Below, in pieces: positions 1 to 10,131 of a stretch of 64,000 nucleotides of DNA (position 1 is its first letter; the number at the start of each line of letters is the position of its first letter). This stretch comes from Hyphomicrobiaceae bacterium (GTDB lineage Bacteria > Pseudomonadota > Alphaproteobacteria > Rhizobiales > Hyphomicrobiaceae), in contig JANXWC010000256.1 in NCBI GenBank assembly GCA_025351355.1, positions 18,174-82,173 of the forward strand, written 5' to 3'. The position numbers and the translations under genes were made by a program. The notes under the pieces are model-generated. The model was not told the DNA's origin, searched no databases, and saw nothing but the letters and a program-made list of their open reading frames with translations.

Positions 1-382
<382 letters not shown>

Positions 383-573
383 CTATCAGGAAACGTAGTT
401 GGTGAAACCCCGACAATATGCATGCAGTTACGCCTTCTCAGTAAGCTTGCAAATCGGTAAAATTTGCTGACCCGGGGCCGCGACTTAGTTTTCATACCGC
501 AAAAATCGAGGTTGTAGTAAACACGCCGAGCAGGCACCTTGCCAAAAGCCGCAGCAAGCTTCGAGGACCACCA

Positions 574-1842
574 ATGGCACGGGCACGCATCATAGGCGCA
601 TCCAACATCGTGCTGTTGATTGTCTGCCTGATGTATTTGGTCACCTATATCGACCGCGTCAATATCGCCACCGCCGGCCCGCTCATTCAGAAAGAGCTCG
701 GCCTGACCAACAAGGATTTCGGTTGGGCCATCTCCGCGTTCGCCTACCCTTACGCATTTTTCCAGATCGCAGGCGGATGGGTCGGCGACAAAATGGGCGC
801 TCGCTGGACACTGGTTCTCTGCGGCACTATCTGGTCGGCGGCAACGATATTGATCGGCTTTATTGAGGGACTTACGTCACTGTTTGCCGCCCGCGTGCTG
901 CTCGGCATTGGTGAGGGCGCGGCATTTCCCACAGCGACGCGGGCGCTCTCCGCCTGGATGCCGGCCAGCAAGCGCGGCTGGGCCCAAGGCATCACCCATT
1001 CGTTCGCGCGCTTTGGCAATGCGATAACGCCGCCGCTGTTCGCCGGCTTGATCGCGCTGTATTCCTGGCGTCTGGCGTTTGTCATCGTCGGCGCACTCAG
1101 CTTCCTTTGGGTGGCACTTTGGTGGTGGTACTTCCGCGATGATCCGAAATCGCACACCGGCATGACCGCCGCCGAACTGGCTGTCTTGCCAGTAGTCAAG
1201 CCGCGATTGCAGGGTGTGAAAACGCCGTGGGCAGCCCTGCTCAAACGCATGCTGCCGGTGACCCTCACGGATTTCTGCTATGGCTGGACATTGTGGGTCT
1301 ACATCAGCTGGATGCCGTCATTCTTCGTCCACGACTACAAACTGGATTTGAAGAATGCAGCATTTTTCTCTGCCGCCGTGCTGTTTGCCGGCGTCGTTGG
1401 CGACACCGTCGGCGGCCTGTTGTCCGACCAGATCCTGAAGCGCACCGGCAATGTCGCCACCGCCCGCGTCAGCGTTATCGTGCTGGGCTTTCTCGGCGCC
1501 TTCGCTTTCACCCTGCCAATCCTCTTCGTTCACGATCTCGTCACGGTGGCGATTTGCCTGAGCGGCGCATTCTTCTTCGCCGAGCTCATCGTCGCGCCGA
1601 TCTGGGCCGTGCCGATGGACATCGCCCCCGACTACGCCGGCACCGCTTCCGGCTTCATGAATTTTGGCTTCGGCATCGCCGGCATGATCTCGCCCGTCGT
1701 CTTCGGTTGGATCATCGACACGACAGGCCGCTGGGATTATCCGTTCATTGCCTCCATGGGCTTGTTGCTGCTCGGCGCCGTGTTGGCCTTCACCATGCAT
1801 CCCGGCCGTCGCTTCGAAGGTGCGGTCCCCGCTGCGGCTTGA
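574..1842 (+). CDS. sauU: MFS transporter, probable sulfoacetate importer (ACS family)
   Basis: This 422-residue protein has the hydrophobic pattern of a 12-segment major facilitator. The DRVNIATAGP motif near residue 27 and LLGIGEGAAFPTATRA in the middle of the N-terminal half are typical of the anion:cation symporter (ACS) family, which imports organic anions. The ATG is preceded by a GAGGA-type ribosome binding site. The next two genes on the same strand look like sauS and sauT, and SauU of the sulfoacetate pathway is an MFS importer, so I infer sulfoacetate as substrate. Because pobA lies upstream, an aromatic-acid importer is the main alternative. The family assignment is firm and the substrate is inferred. 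Confidence 0.68.
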   Translation: MARARIIGASNIVLLIVCLMYLVTYIDRVNIATAGPLIQKELGLTNKDFGWAISAFAYPYAFFQIAGGWVGDKMGARWTLVLCGTIWSAATILIGFIEGLTSLFAARVLLGIGEGAAFPTATRALSAWMPASKRGWAQGITHSFARFGNAITPPLFAGLIALYSWRLAFVIVGALSFLWVALWWWYFRDDPKSHTGMTAAELAVLPVVKPRLQGVKTPWAALLKRMLPVTLTDFCYGWTLWVYISWMPSFFVHDYKLDLKNAAFFSAAVLFAGVVGDTVGGLLSDQILKRTGNVATARVSVIVLGFLGAFAFTLPILFVHDLVTVAICLSGAFFFAELIVAPIWAVPMDIAPDYAGTASGFMNFGFGIAGMISPVVFGWIIDTTGRWDYPFIASMGLLLLGAVLAFTMHPGRRFEGAVPAAA

Positions 1843-1930
1843 CCACCAGAGGGCATTGTCGCAATACGCTGCGGCGCGGGCGAGTTGTGTCGACGCATGC
1901 TCAACAATCTGTGTTTCGAAGTGAAATCCA

Positions 1931-3358
1931 ATGGTCAATTCAAAACTAATATTGCCCGCCGACCCAGCCGAACAGATAGTCGCGGGCTTGATCGCTCGTG
2001 CCAGATCAGCTCAGCATAAAATCGACACCTACGATCAGGCGCAGACCGATGAACTGGTCGCTGCCGCCGGCTGGGCCATTATGGAGCCCGGGCGCAATCG
2101 ACGGCTGGCGGAACTGGCCGTCGCCGATACTGGCCTCGGCAATGTTGACGATAAGATCACCAAGAATCATCGCAAAACCCTTGGCTTGTTGCGCGACCTC
2201 AAAGGTGCCGACAGCGTCGGCATCATATCCGCGAATACCGCGACCGGAATAACCGAAATCGCGCGCCCCGCTGGCGTTGTCGCCGCCATCACGCCGTCGA
2301 CCAATCCCGGCGCCACGCCGGCTAACAAGATCATCAACGCTCTCAAAGGCCGCAACGCCATCATCGTCGCGCCGTCGCCGAAGGGCTACAGCACCTGCGC
2401 GCTGCTGTTGAAGTATATTCACGCCGAATTCGACAAGATCGGCGCCCCCCACGACCTCGTGCAAATGTTACCCGCACCCGTTACCAAGGACACCACGCAT
2501 GCCCTGATGCGTCAGGCCGATCTCATCGTCGCAACCGGCTCGCAAGCCAACATCCGCGCCGCCTATTCCAGCGGCACCCCGGCCTTCGGTGTCGGTGCCG
2601 GCAACGTCGCCAGCATCATCGACGCATCAGCCAACCTCGATGATGCCGCAGACAAGATCGCCCGCTCCAAAACCTTCGACAACGCCACCAGTTGCTCCTC
2701 CGAGAACAGCGTCATCATCGACGCCGCAGTCTACGACGCCACGCTCGCCGCGTTGAGCCGCGCCGGCGGCGTGATGCTCGATGCCGCGGAAAAGGTAAAA
2801 TTGCAGGCCGCGCTTTGGCCCGGTGGTAAGTTGTCGGCAACCCTCATTGCGCAATCCACCGCCACGATAGCCAAAGCCAGCGATCTCACCCGCCCAGCCG
2901 TCGCCGCCGCAAAATTCCTCATGGTCGCTGAAGATGGGGTTGGCCGCGCTCATCCGTTCTCCGGCGAAAAATTGTCGCCGGTGCTCGCCGTTTACCGCGC
3001 CAAGGACTTCGCCGACGCGGCCGCCATCGTGGCGCAAATCTACGATTTCCAGGGCGCCGGCCATTCCGTCAGCCTGCACTCCAACAAACCCGAGCAGGCC
3101 GAATATCTTGGTCTCCATCTCAAGGTCTGCCGTGTCATCGTCAATCAGGCGCATGCCATCGCCACCGGCGGCAGCTTTGACAACGGTTTGCCGTTCTCGC
3201 TCTCGATGGGCTGCGGCACCTGGGGCGGCAACAGCTTTTCCGATAATATGAACTATCGTAACTACCTCAACATCACCCGCATCGCACGGCCGATCCCCGA
3301 GCATGTGCCATCCGTCGAGGATGTGCTGGGCGCCTACCTCAAGCGTTACGGCAAGTGA
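1931..3358 (+). CDS. sauS: Acylating aldehyde dehydrogenase, probable sulfoacetaldehyde dehydrogenase
   Basis: This 475-residue protein belongs to the CoA-acylating aldehyde dehydrogenase group (EutE/AdhE-N type). The catalytic cysteine is Cys255 in the stretch NATSCSSENS, and the SNPGATPANKI-like region near residues 122-135 is typical of the group (here STNPGATPANKI). SauS reduces sulfoacetyl-CoA to sulfoacetaldehyde in the cytoplasm. The stop codon overlaps the GTG start of the CoA ligase by four bases, which suggests translational coupling and fits a paired ligase/dehydrogenase route. Acetaldehyde or another short aldehyde remains possible from the sequence alone. The downstream enzyme of the pathway (Xsc) is not in this window. 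Confidence 0.72.
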   Translation: MVNSKLILPADPAEQIVAGLIARARSAQHKIDTYDQAQTDELVAAAGWAIMEPGRNRRLAELAVADTGLGNVDDKITKNHRKTLGLLRDLKGADSVGIISANTATGITEIARPAGVVAAITPSTNPGATPANKIINALKGRNAIIVAPSPKGYSTCALLLKYIHAEFDKIGAPHDLVQMLPAPVTKDTTHALMRQADLIVATGSQANIRAAYSSGTPAFGVGAGNVASIIDASANLDDAADKIARSKTFDNATSCSSENSVIIDAAVYDATLAALSRAGGVMLDAAEKVKLQAALWPGGKLSATLIAQSTATIAKASDLTRPAVAAAKFLMVAEDGVGRAHPFSGEKLSPVLAVYRAKDFADAAAIVAQIYDFQGAGHSVSLHSNKPEQAEYLGLHLKVCRVIVNQAHAIATGGSFDNGLPFSLSMGCGTWGGNSFSDNMNYRNYLNITRIARPIPEHVPSVEDVLGAYLKRYGK

Positions 3359-4878
3359 CGGAAGTGTCAGCCACTCTGCAGTCTGTGCTTGCCGGCCATG
3401 CGATGCGCCAGCCCGCTGCACCGCTCGCGCTGGCGCCGGAAACCGGCGACGTGCTGACCTATCGCGCTCTCGCCGATCAAACCGACCGGCTGGCTGCCTT
3501 TCTGCACTACCGCGGCATCGAGCGGGGTGCGACGATTGCCCTGCATCTCCACAACGGCACGCAAACGGCAGCTCTGTTCCTCGGGCTCATGTGCGCGGGC
3601 TACGTCGTGGCACCCCTCAACCTGCTGTCGCAGCGCGGTCAGTTGGCGGCCGTCATCGCCCATAGCGGTGCCCGCCTGGTCTTCTCCTGCGCGGCGCATC
3701 GCGCACAATTGGCCGAAGCCATCAGCGAACTGAACGATCCCCCCGATACCCACGAAATCGATATCGATGCGCTCCGGTTGTTTGAGGAATTTGAGCCGTC
3801 GCGGCATGCCCCAGTGCATCGTGTCACGACGGGCGATACTGCACTTCTCATGTATACGTCAGGCACCACCGGCATGCCGAAGGGCGTGCTACTGAGCCAC
3901 GCCAACCTGCTCTCAGCTGCCCGCGCTGTTGCAAGCTGGCACAGCCTCACTGCCAACGATCGCGTGCTGAGTTCGCTGCCGCTCTATCATATCAACGGCC
4001 AGGTCATCGCCACGCTGGCGCCATTCCTCTCCGGCGGAAGCATCGTCGCGCCGCACCGATTTTCCGCCACCCAGTGGTGGGATCTCGTCGAACAATTTCG
4101 CTGCACGTGGATCAACATGGTGCCAACGATCATCGCCTATCTGCTCAATACGCCCGAGACGCCCGAGACGCGAAAATTCCCCGGACTGCGCTTCGGCCGT
4201 TCGGCGTCCGCACCGTTGCCGCCCGAGCAGCACAAGGCATTCGAGGCCCGCTTCGGCGTGCCGGTGATCGAGGCCATGGGCATGACCGAGTGCGCCTCCA
4301 CTGTGTTCTGCAATCCGCACGATGACCGCCGCCGCTATGGCAGCCCAGGTTTGCCGTGCGGCGTCGAAGCTGGCGTCATCGATGAAGCAGGGCGCCACCT
4401 GCGGGCCCACGAAACCGGTGAGCTCGTCCTGCGCGGGCCCAACGTCATGACCGGCTATTTCAAAGCGCCCGACTTGACTGCCAAAGCCATCGACGCCGAC
4501 GGCTGGTTACGCACGGGTGATTTGGGCTTCCGCGATGCGGACGGCTTCTACTTCGTCACCGGTCGCCTCAAGGAACTGATCATCAAGGGTGGCGAAAACA
4601 TCGCCCCGCGCGAGATCGACGAAGCGCTGCTCCGCCATCCCGCCGTCCTCGAGGCCGCCGCCTTCGCCATCGCCGATGCAAACTATGGTCAGGAAATCGC
4701 CGCCGCTGTCATTCTGAAGCCAAACGCTGTCTTCGACCCAACGGATATGACCGACTTCTGCGTGCGCGAGCTCGGCAAGTACAAGACGCCCAGCCGCTGG
4801 CATGTCGTCACCGACTTGCCGAAGGGGCCGTCCGGCAAGGTTCAACGCCTCAAGCTACCCGATATTCTCGGCGCCTGA
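3355..4878 (+). CDS. sauT: Acyl-CoA synthetase, probable sulfoacetate--CoA ligase
   Basis: This 507-residue protein is an AMP-forming acyl-CoA synthetase. The P-loop-like motif YTSGTTGMPKG is at residues 167-177, the adenylate-binding GWLRTGDLGF motif is in the C-terminal third, and the conserved lysine of GPSGKVQR is near the end. It would activate a carboxylic acid to its CoA thioester via an acyl-adenylate. It begins with GTG inside the end of the preceding acylating dehydrogenase (GTGA overlap). Together the two would convert sulfoacetate to sulfoacetyl-CoA and then sulfoacetaldehyde. The substrate comes from context, and malonyl-CoA or oxalyl-CoA synthetase-like activity cannot be excluded. 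It is convergent with the next gene, 23 bases away. Confidence 0.72.
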   Translation: MTEVSATLQSVLAGHAMRQPAAPLALAPETGDVLTYRALADQTDRLAAFLHYRGIERGATIALHLHNGTQTAALFLGLMCAGYVVAPLNLLSQRGQLAAVIAHSGARLVFSCAAHRAQLAEAISELNDPPDTHEIDIDALRLFEEFEPSRHAPVHRVTTGDTALLMYTSGTTGMPKGVLLSHANLLSAARAVASWHSLTANDRVLSSLPLYHINGQVIATLAPFLSGGSIVAPHRFSATQWWDLVEQFRCTWINMVPTIIAYLLNTPETPETRKFPGLRFGRSASAPLPPEQHKAFEARFGVPVIEAMGMTECASTVFCNPHDDRRRYGSPGLPCGVEAGVIDEAGRHLRAHETGELVLRGPNVMTGYFKAPDLTAKAIDADGWLRTGDLGFRDADGFYFVTGRLKELIIKGGENIAPREIDEALLRHPAVLEAAAFAIADANYGQEIAAAVILKPNAVFDPTDMTDFCVRELGKYKTPSRWHVVTDLPKGPSGKVQRLKLPDILGA

Positions 4879-4901
4879 CGTCGCGCCGATCTCAGATGCG
4901 A

Positions 4902-6713
4902 TCATCGCAGCACTGGAACCATCGCGATTTTCGGCGCCGTTTGAACCGCCACGACAGCCGCCGGCGTCAACCCAGGATTGGCCTTTGCTACAAGCGTTTT
5001 CCTGGCCGCAGGTGCCGGCTTCCGCGCAGTCGTCGTCGGCTTCGACGGACCCTGTTGTGAGGCATGTTTTGCGCGTCCATCGCCGTGCAATGCCACTGCG
5101 GCGATAGCGGCGCCACCGGCGGCCGCAGCAATTGGCCTGAGGGCGGCAACCGGGGGAACCGTCGCCACCAGCGATGCGCCCTCACTTTGGCCAGGCATGT
5201 TCGCAGCCGCCGTGGCTTCCGTAGTGCTCTCGTAGGTGAAGGCGACATCACCGACTACGTCGATGAGCAACCAGGCACCGTCAACGGCCAATTCGAACGA
5301 TACCGGAATAGCCTCAGTAAACTGACCGGTGAGAGTGAGGTCGTCGCCAATCCGCCGATTGGCCAAGTGCGCCAAGCGCCGCGGCGCTTCACTGAGCGGC
5401 CGTGAGACATCAAGCCGTGCTGACTTTGCGAACATGCTGGCGAACGGTTCGACGCCTAGTCGCGGCATGTCGCTGACCGGTCCGACGCCACGGCCGTTGG
5501 CGTCGCGCGTTGCCACGATCGGGAACGTCACGTCCGTCAGTGTCACGGTGCCGCCGGCCACGTCGATGACGGGGCGCCCGACGAGATTGAGCTTGCCGGC
5601 GTATGTTTTGCCCTTGTTCGAAGTCGCCTCGACATCGAGTTCCAAACCGATCTGGCGCAGCGCCGGATAGACGCGCGTGCCGCGTACTTTCACTTTGACT
5701 GGGTCCGTGAAGCGGTCGACTCGGCTCTCCAGCACTTGCTCCGTCACGAACGTCGTCTCGACGGCTTGTCGAATGGCCTCCAAATCGATCGGCAACGCCA
5801 ACCGAACCGTGGCGCGTACCGGCGGCGCATCCAGTGAACGGATGGGCTGCCTCTTTGTGGCGCCCGCCATTGTCCGTTTGCCTTCGACCACGGCAACTCG
5901 TGCGGCGATCGAGATCTGGTAGCTCAATCTGCCGCCGACTTCGGCGAATTGCCCGGTCGTGTAGTAATCGGGCGCGCTCTTAAGCCACAATCCCGCGCCT
6001 TCGCCGAGTTCTACCGGCGCCGACAAAACCGACCACACGCGATTGACGGCAGCCTTGATCGGCAACGCTGCCAGGCTACGTCGCAAATCCGCTTCGGCCG
6101 ATTTCATGGCCGGCTTAACGCGTGGTTCGATCAGCCGACCGATATTGGCGGCGCCTTTGAGTAAAGCGATCCCTGCAGCTCTGTTGGCAGTGTCATCATG
6201 CACAGTCACGTCGAGCACGTTATTGGGACCGAATGCGACTGCAAAAGAAACGCCGGTCGTCGTTTCGCCGCTCTTGCTTTCGGTCAGCGTGCTGGCCCAG
6301 CCGATGCCAGTTGCCGACAACTCATATTTGACCGGCACGACCAACCGCAGGCCATTCGGCTCGACTTTAAGCTCGACCGGTCCGTTGCGCGTCACCGTAC
6401 CTTCGAGCTTGGCCGCATTGCACTCATAGCCACGCACACCGCCCCGCTGCGCGCAAGCCGCATCCGGCAGCCAGTCCCGCACGGTCGCCAACAGTTCCGG
6501 TAAGGTCGCGTCGACCTGTTTGGCCAGCGGCGCGAGATCCACCGGCAGCGCCACGTTCACCGTCGACAACCCCGGCCTGAGGTCGAAGGTGGCGGCAGGT
6601 GGCGGCGCGGGTTTAGTAAATTCAAGCGCGGACTTTCCTGTACTGCCGCCGCTCGCTAGATACAACGCAGCACCCCCGCCGAGCAGCGCCGCGGCGATTG
6701 ATAGTTTCTTCAC
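4902..6713 (-). CDS. DUF4403-like exported protein
   Basis: This 603-residue protein starts with a GTG at 6713 preceded by AGGAG. The first 25 residues form a signal peptide or membrane anchor (MKKLSIAAALLGGGAALYLA). The body resembles DUF4403 proteins: an early VNVALPVDLAPLAKQVD segment, a similar ATVRLALPIDLEAIRQAVE segment near residue 300, and long beta-rich stretches. The last 100 or so residues are an Ala/Pro/Thr/Lys-rich tail, unusual for the family, whose members are usually nearer 450-520 residues. Such proteins are predicted to be envelope located, and their function is unknown. The assignment comes from overall pattern rather than a diagnostic motif. Confidence 0.6.
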   Translation of the reverse strand: MKKLSIAAALLGGGAALYLASGGSTGKSALEFTKPAPPPAATFDLRPGLSTVNVALPVDLAPLAKQVDATLPELLATVRDWLPDAACAQRGGVRGYECNAAKLEGTVTRNGPVELKVEPNGLRLVVPVKYELSATGIGWASTLTESKSGETTTGVSFAVAFGPNNVLDVTVHDDTANRAAGIALLKGAANIGRLIEPRVKPAMKSAEADLRRSLAALPIKAAVNRVWSVLSAPVELGEGAGLWLKSAPDYYTTGQFAEVGGRLSYQISIAARVAVVEGKRTMAGATKRQPIRSLDAPPVRATVRLALPIDLEAIRQAVETTFVTEQVLESRVDRFTDPVKVKVRGTRVYPALRQIGLELDVEATSNKGKTYAGKLNLVGRPVIDVAGGTVTLTDVTFPIVATRDANGRGVGPVSDMPRLGVEPFASMFAKSARLDVSRPLSEAPRRLAHLANRRIGDDLTLTGQFTEAIPVSFELAVDGAWLLIDVVGDVAFTYESTTEATAAANMPGQSEGASLVATVPPVAALRPIAAAAGGAAIAAVALHGDGRAKHASQQGPSKPTTTARKPAPAARKTLVAKANPGLTPAAVVAVQTAPKIAMVPVLR

Positions 6714-6866
6714 GACTTCGCTCCTGCAGATGGGCAGCGCCTCTCCCGGCGCAGCGTCCGCCCGACACTACCTCGAAGAAGGCAAATAAACCCTTCACCA
6801 GCAGCAAAGTCCGTGCCAGGAGTATCGGCATATCAATGCGGTAACGGAAAATCGGAAACAACTCGT

Positions 6867-7619
6867 TTACTTTTTCAACCGCTTTTCCTGCATGATCTCA
6901 AGTTGCATGCGTTGGATCTCCGCGAGCCGCTGCCACTGCTTGGAAATTAAATGGTCCAGCTTTTCATGCAGATGCCGGATTTCCAGCTCGGCCTTGAGGT
7001 TCACCCGGTAGTCGTTAAGCGCCCGCAGCCTGTCTTTGGCCTCTTGCCGCTTCTGGCTCATCATGATGATTGGCGCCTGGATGGCCGCCAGGCACGACAA
7101 GATCAAATTGAGCAGAATGAAAGGGTAGGCATCGAAAGCCCGCTTCTCGCCCACCGCCAGATTGATGATGATCCACACGAACAGCACGACGCCGAACGCG
7201 ATCAGAAAGGCCCAGCTGCCACCGAACGACGCGAGATGATCCGACACGCGCTGCCCGAATGTCCGCTCTTCCTCGAAATCGTCTTCTACATTTTCGGCAA
7301 TGGTGTCGTGGTTGGCGATGCTGTTCGCCACCTGTCGCTCCAGCTCGGTGAATTCACCGTGCTCGCTCTCCAGCAGATCTTCGACATACTGCATGCGATA
7401 TTTGGCGAGCTGCGCCTGAGATATAAGCGAGTCACCGCCAAGTCCCGGGTGATCTTTGCGGATGTGATCGGCGAGACTGGGCCGCACCGCGTCAAGCGGA
7501 GTGAGGTCACGTTTGCGATTTGGCAAACCCGTTATCGCGCACACGTTGCGCGGGTTCTCGGTATCCGGCAGGCCGGTCTCAAGCTCGCCGACGGCGCTTT
7601 CAATTACATTTTCGGTCAT
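6867..7619 (-). CDS. DUF1003 membrane protein
   Basis: I place the start at the ATG at 7619 (MTENVIESA). An in-frame TTG 57 bases upstream exists but adds residues without family character. The 250-residue product has an acidic N-terminal half with a cysteine in NVCAITGLPN. Two adjacent membrane segments follow (WAFLIAFGVVLFVWIII and FILLNLILSCLAAIQAPI), then a charged helical tail rich in Arg, Glu and Leu, which is the DUF1003 arrangement. These proteins sit in the inner membrane and their role is unknown. The gene lies downstream of nothing on its own strand and 153 bases upstream of the DUF4403-like gene. Confidence 0.82.
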   Translation of the reverse strand: MTENVIESAVGELETGLPDTENPRNVCAITGLPNRKRDLTPLDAVRPSLADHIRKDHPGLGGDSLISQAQLAKYRMQYVEDLLESEHGEFTELERQVANSIANHDTIAENVEDDFEEERTFGQRVSDHLASFGGSWAFLIAFGVVLFVWIIINLAVGEKRAFDAYPFILLNLILSCLAAIQAPIIMMSQKRQEAKDRLRALNDYRVNLKAELEIRHLHEKLDHLISKQWQRLAEIQRMQLEIMQEKRLKK

Positions 7620-7918
7620 GGCGAAGATCCCGGGCAAATGCTGTTGCCCCTGTGGACGATTAGCGTTGTAAATCAACTGAAAACGAAGCGGCGGCGCTTC
7701 GATGACAGTCGTTCAGTGTTTAGCTGTACCGGTGCCTTTGCGCAAACGTCTGTGACACGGTAGTGACGATTTTTCGCCACTGTGCATGAGACTGCCATTT
7801 TTCGGCGCCATTGGGAGCGGTGCCGTTGACCGCGCCTGCAACGGCGTTATGTGTGCTAAGTGTATCGGCTGTTCGTCGCGAATGGCCCAACAGATCCCAT
7901 CAAAGCGGGGAAGCTCGA

Positions 7919-9109
7919 ATGTTTTTCCGGCGCAAGAATGTCGATGGCTTCGATTGGCACAAGTACGTTCGCACCACGATCAAGCTGCGTCGCGACCAGC
8001 GCCGCGCCCGCCTGGAAGATATTGGACGAGTGGCGGCAGGACAGGTAAAGGCGGCAGGCGATGCCGCCGTCCACGGTGTCGCCAGTGCCGCCGGCAGCAG
8101 CTGGCGCGCCACCGCCTACACGTGGCGCCAGACCGTCGCGCGCCCGGCCGTCGCGGTCCCGCTAGGCCTATGCGGCAGTGCGGCGCTATTTTCTGGCGTC
8201 TATCGCTGGTTTGCCGTCGCCCGCGATGCGGAAGCCTTGCTGCCGCTCGGTCTCGGACTTTGCTTGCTAGCCCTGCTTGCTCCGCTGCTGATGTCCGTCG
8301 CGCCGCAGGGACGATTTCGATTCCCCGTCAGTCTTGGCGGGCGCGTGCCGGCAACGGTGCTGCCTGTTGCGGCAACCGTGGCACTGGCTCTGGCATTGGG
8401 CTGGTTTGCCTGGGGCGGGGCCATCAATGGGCTTGGCGGCGTCGGCACCAGTCAACGCGCGAATTCGACCACAGAAGGAGCGGCAAACATTCTGGAAGGC
8501 CGACCAACGGTTCTCTCCGGCGAAATGATAAGGCTTCAGGGTCGGCTCTTGCATCTATCAGGTATCGAGGCGCCGGATCGCCAGCAGACATGCGTCCGCT
8601 CCACCAAACAACCTTGGCGCTGCGGTGAAATGGCGGTTGCGGCGCTGGAGCGCTTGTCGCGCACCAAGTCGTTCCGCTGCATCACGCAAGGTGGCCCGGA
8701 TGTGCTCGGCCGCACCGAAGCGAGCTGTACCGTCGATGGTCGCGATGTCGCTGGCGAACTGGTCAAGGACGGCCATGTCTTTTCAACCGCCAGCTACTTC
8801 GGCGGCTACGCGGCGCTTGAAACAGAAGCGCGGCGCGCGGGCAATGGACTATGGTCTGGCGACGCGGAGCGCCCCGCAGATTATCGGGCCAAAATCTGGA
8901 CCACGGCCAAAAGCAAATCGCCTGACGGCTGCCCGATCAAAGGCCGCGTCAGCGGCAAATCCAAGACCTACTTGATGCCATGGAACTCCGGTTATCCGGA
9001 AGCTAGTATGCGCACCAGTCGCGGCGATCGCTGGTTCTGTGACGAAGCCGAAGCCCAGAATGCCGGCTTCAGATTAGCGGATCTCGCGCGACGCAACCCC
9101 GCGAAGTAA
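7919..9109 (+). CDS. Membrane-anchored staphylococcal-nuclease-like (SNase) protein
   Basis: I take the ATG at 7919 (MFFRRKNVDG), giving 396 residues. An upstream in-frame start lacks support. The first 70 residues are basic and amphipathic, followed by three or so membrane segments up to about residue 190. A C-terminal SNase/thermonuclease fold domain follows: LSGIEAPDRQ corresponds to the usual GIDAPE motif, LGRTEASCTVDGRD to the region around the catalytic arginine, and RRAGNGLW to the end of the fold. After it comes a Cys-containing segment (DGCPIKGRVS ... RWFCDEAEA) often found behind bacterial SNase domains. It may act on nucleic acid or bind it at the outer face of the membrane. Catalytic competence is uncertain. 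Confidence 0.72.
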   Translation: MFFRRKNVDGFDWHKYVRTTIKLRRDQRRARLEDIGRVAAGQVKAAGDAAVHGVASAAGSSWRATAYTWRQTVARPAVAVPLGLCGSAALFSGVYRWFAVARDAEALLPLGLGLCLLALLAPLLMSVAPQGRFRFPVSLGGRVPATVLPVAATVALALALGWFAWGGAINGLGGVGTSQRANSTTEGAANILEGRPTVLSGEMIRLQGRLLHLSGIEAPDRQQTCVRSTKQPWRCGEMAVAALERLSRTKSFRCITQGGPDVLGRTEASCTVDGRDVAGELVKDGHVFSTASYFGGYAALETEARRAGNGLWSGDAERPADYRAKIWTTAKSKSPDGCPIKGRVSGKSKTYLMPWNSGYPEASMRTSRGDRWFCDEAEAQNAGFRLADLARRNPAK

Positions 9110-9264
9110 TCCCCAACTCACAAATCTGTGATCACTCATCTGTAAAGCGGTGCGATGATTTGTCACGCTATTTGCATAGTGACCAACGCACCAAGCAAAG
9201 GGTCGGGATCTCCAACCCGCTTGTGATGCAGCCGGATGCGCCCGGCTTTGCACGGGGAGATGTC

Positions 9265-10131
9265 ATGGGACACTGGATCATTGATGATTTCGGCGAATTA
9301 TTTAAGTCGGGGTCGGCGGCGCTGACCCGAACTCTCGGTTACACGACTGGCGGCGCACACATCGAAAATTATGCCATCGAAAATATTGGCCATGTCGGCA
9401 TCGCGGTCCACACTGGAACGGTTCACATTCGCTGCCGTCCGGACATCATGGCGGACCGTGCCATATCAACGCTCCTCTATTGGCTATTCGACCGTGAACA
9501 TTCACAGATCGTAGTTTCTTGGCTCGATAGTGTCTGGCATATCGAGCGTCCCGTGCCGTGTCGTGTGGCGATCTCGTTCCTGTGTCATTTGATGGACAAG
9601 CGCACTCTTAAGATAACGCCGCGCTGCGCCAGGCTCCTATCGCGTCCTTCACGCTCGGCTGAAGGTCGCTGGCGCGACACTGTCGATGTCGTTCAGCCCG
9701 CGCTCGGTGAAAGCTGTTCCGATGACCAAAGACATATTGCGCTCGATCGGACCTATAACGGTCGCTGGACGATTGTCGATGTGGAGATGAATTCGCGGCA
9801 AATGACGGCTGTCGATATCGGCGATGGCTACCCGCCGCTCGATCCGATCCTGTTGCGCCAATGTCGAACCTTTAATTTCGCCGATGTCAGCGATACCGAA
9901 TACCGCGATTGGGTGCAGAATCTGTTTGTCGATGTCGCCCGTAACAATCAGCCGAAGTTCGAGGACGTCGATGCCGTTATTTGCTGGCCGCGCATCGGCG
10001 ATATGCGAACGCGCTACTGGCGCGCTTCTGTACCACTCACCTATGACGGCGATAATTGTCGACTGTTATCGGTTTCGGGATGCGACAGCAGCATCGAACT
10101 TCGGCCAGATCTCGTCCAAGTAAATAGCTAA
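9265..10131 (+). CDS. Conserved-looking protein of unknown function
   Basis: I choose the ATG at 9265 because GGGGAGA ends four bases before it. Longer in-frame starts at 9160 and 9223 have no such site. The 288-residue product begins GHWIIDDFGELFKSG and has no signal peptide or membrane segment. I do not recognise a family. It contains several Trp and Arg-rich patches, and a middle region with DVVQPALGESC and YNGRWTIVDVE that could be part of an alpha/beta sensor fold, which is only an impression. Its 3' end overlaps the 3' end of the convergent gene at 10066 by 66 bases. A joint role with that gene is possible but unproven. Confidence 0.55.
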   Translation: MGHWIIDDFGELFKSGSAALTRTLGYTTGGAHIENYAIENIGHVGIAVHTGTVHIRCRPDIMADRAISTLLYWLFDREHSQIVVSWLDSVWHIERPVPCRVAISFLCHLMDKRTLKITPRCARLLSRPSRSAEGRWRDTVDVVQPALGESCSDDQRHIALDRTYNGRWTIVDVEMNSRQMTAVDIGDGYPPLDPILLRQCRTFNFADVSDTEYRDWVQNLFVDVARNNQPKFEDVDAVICWPRIGDMRTRYWRASVPLTYDGDNCRLLSVSGCDSSIELRPDLVQVNS

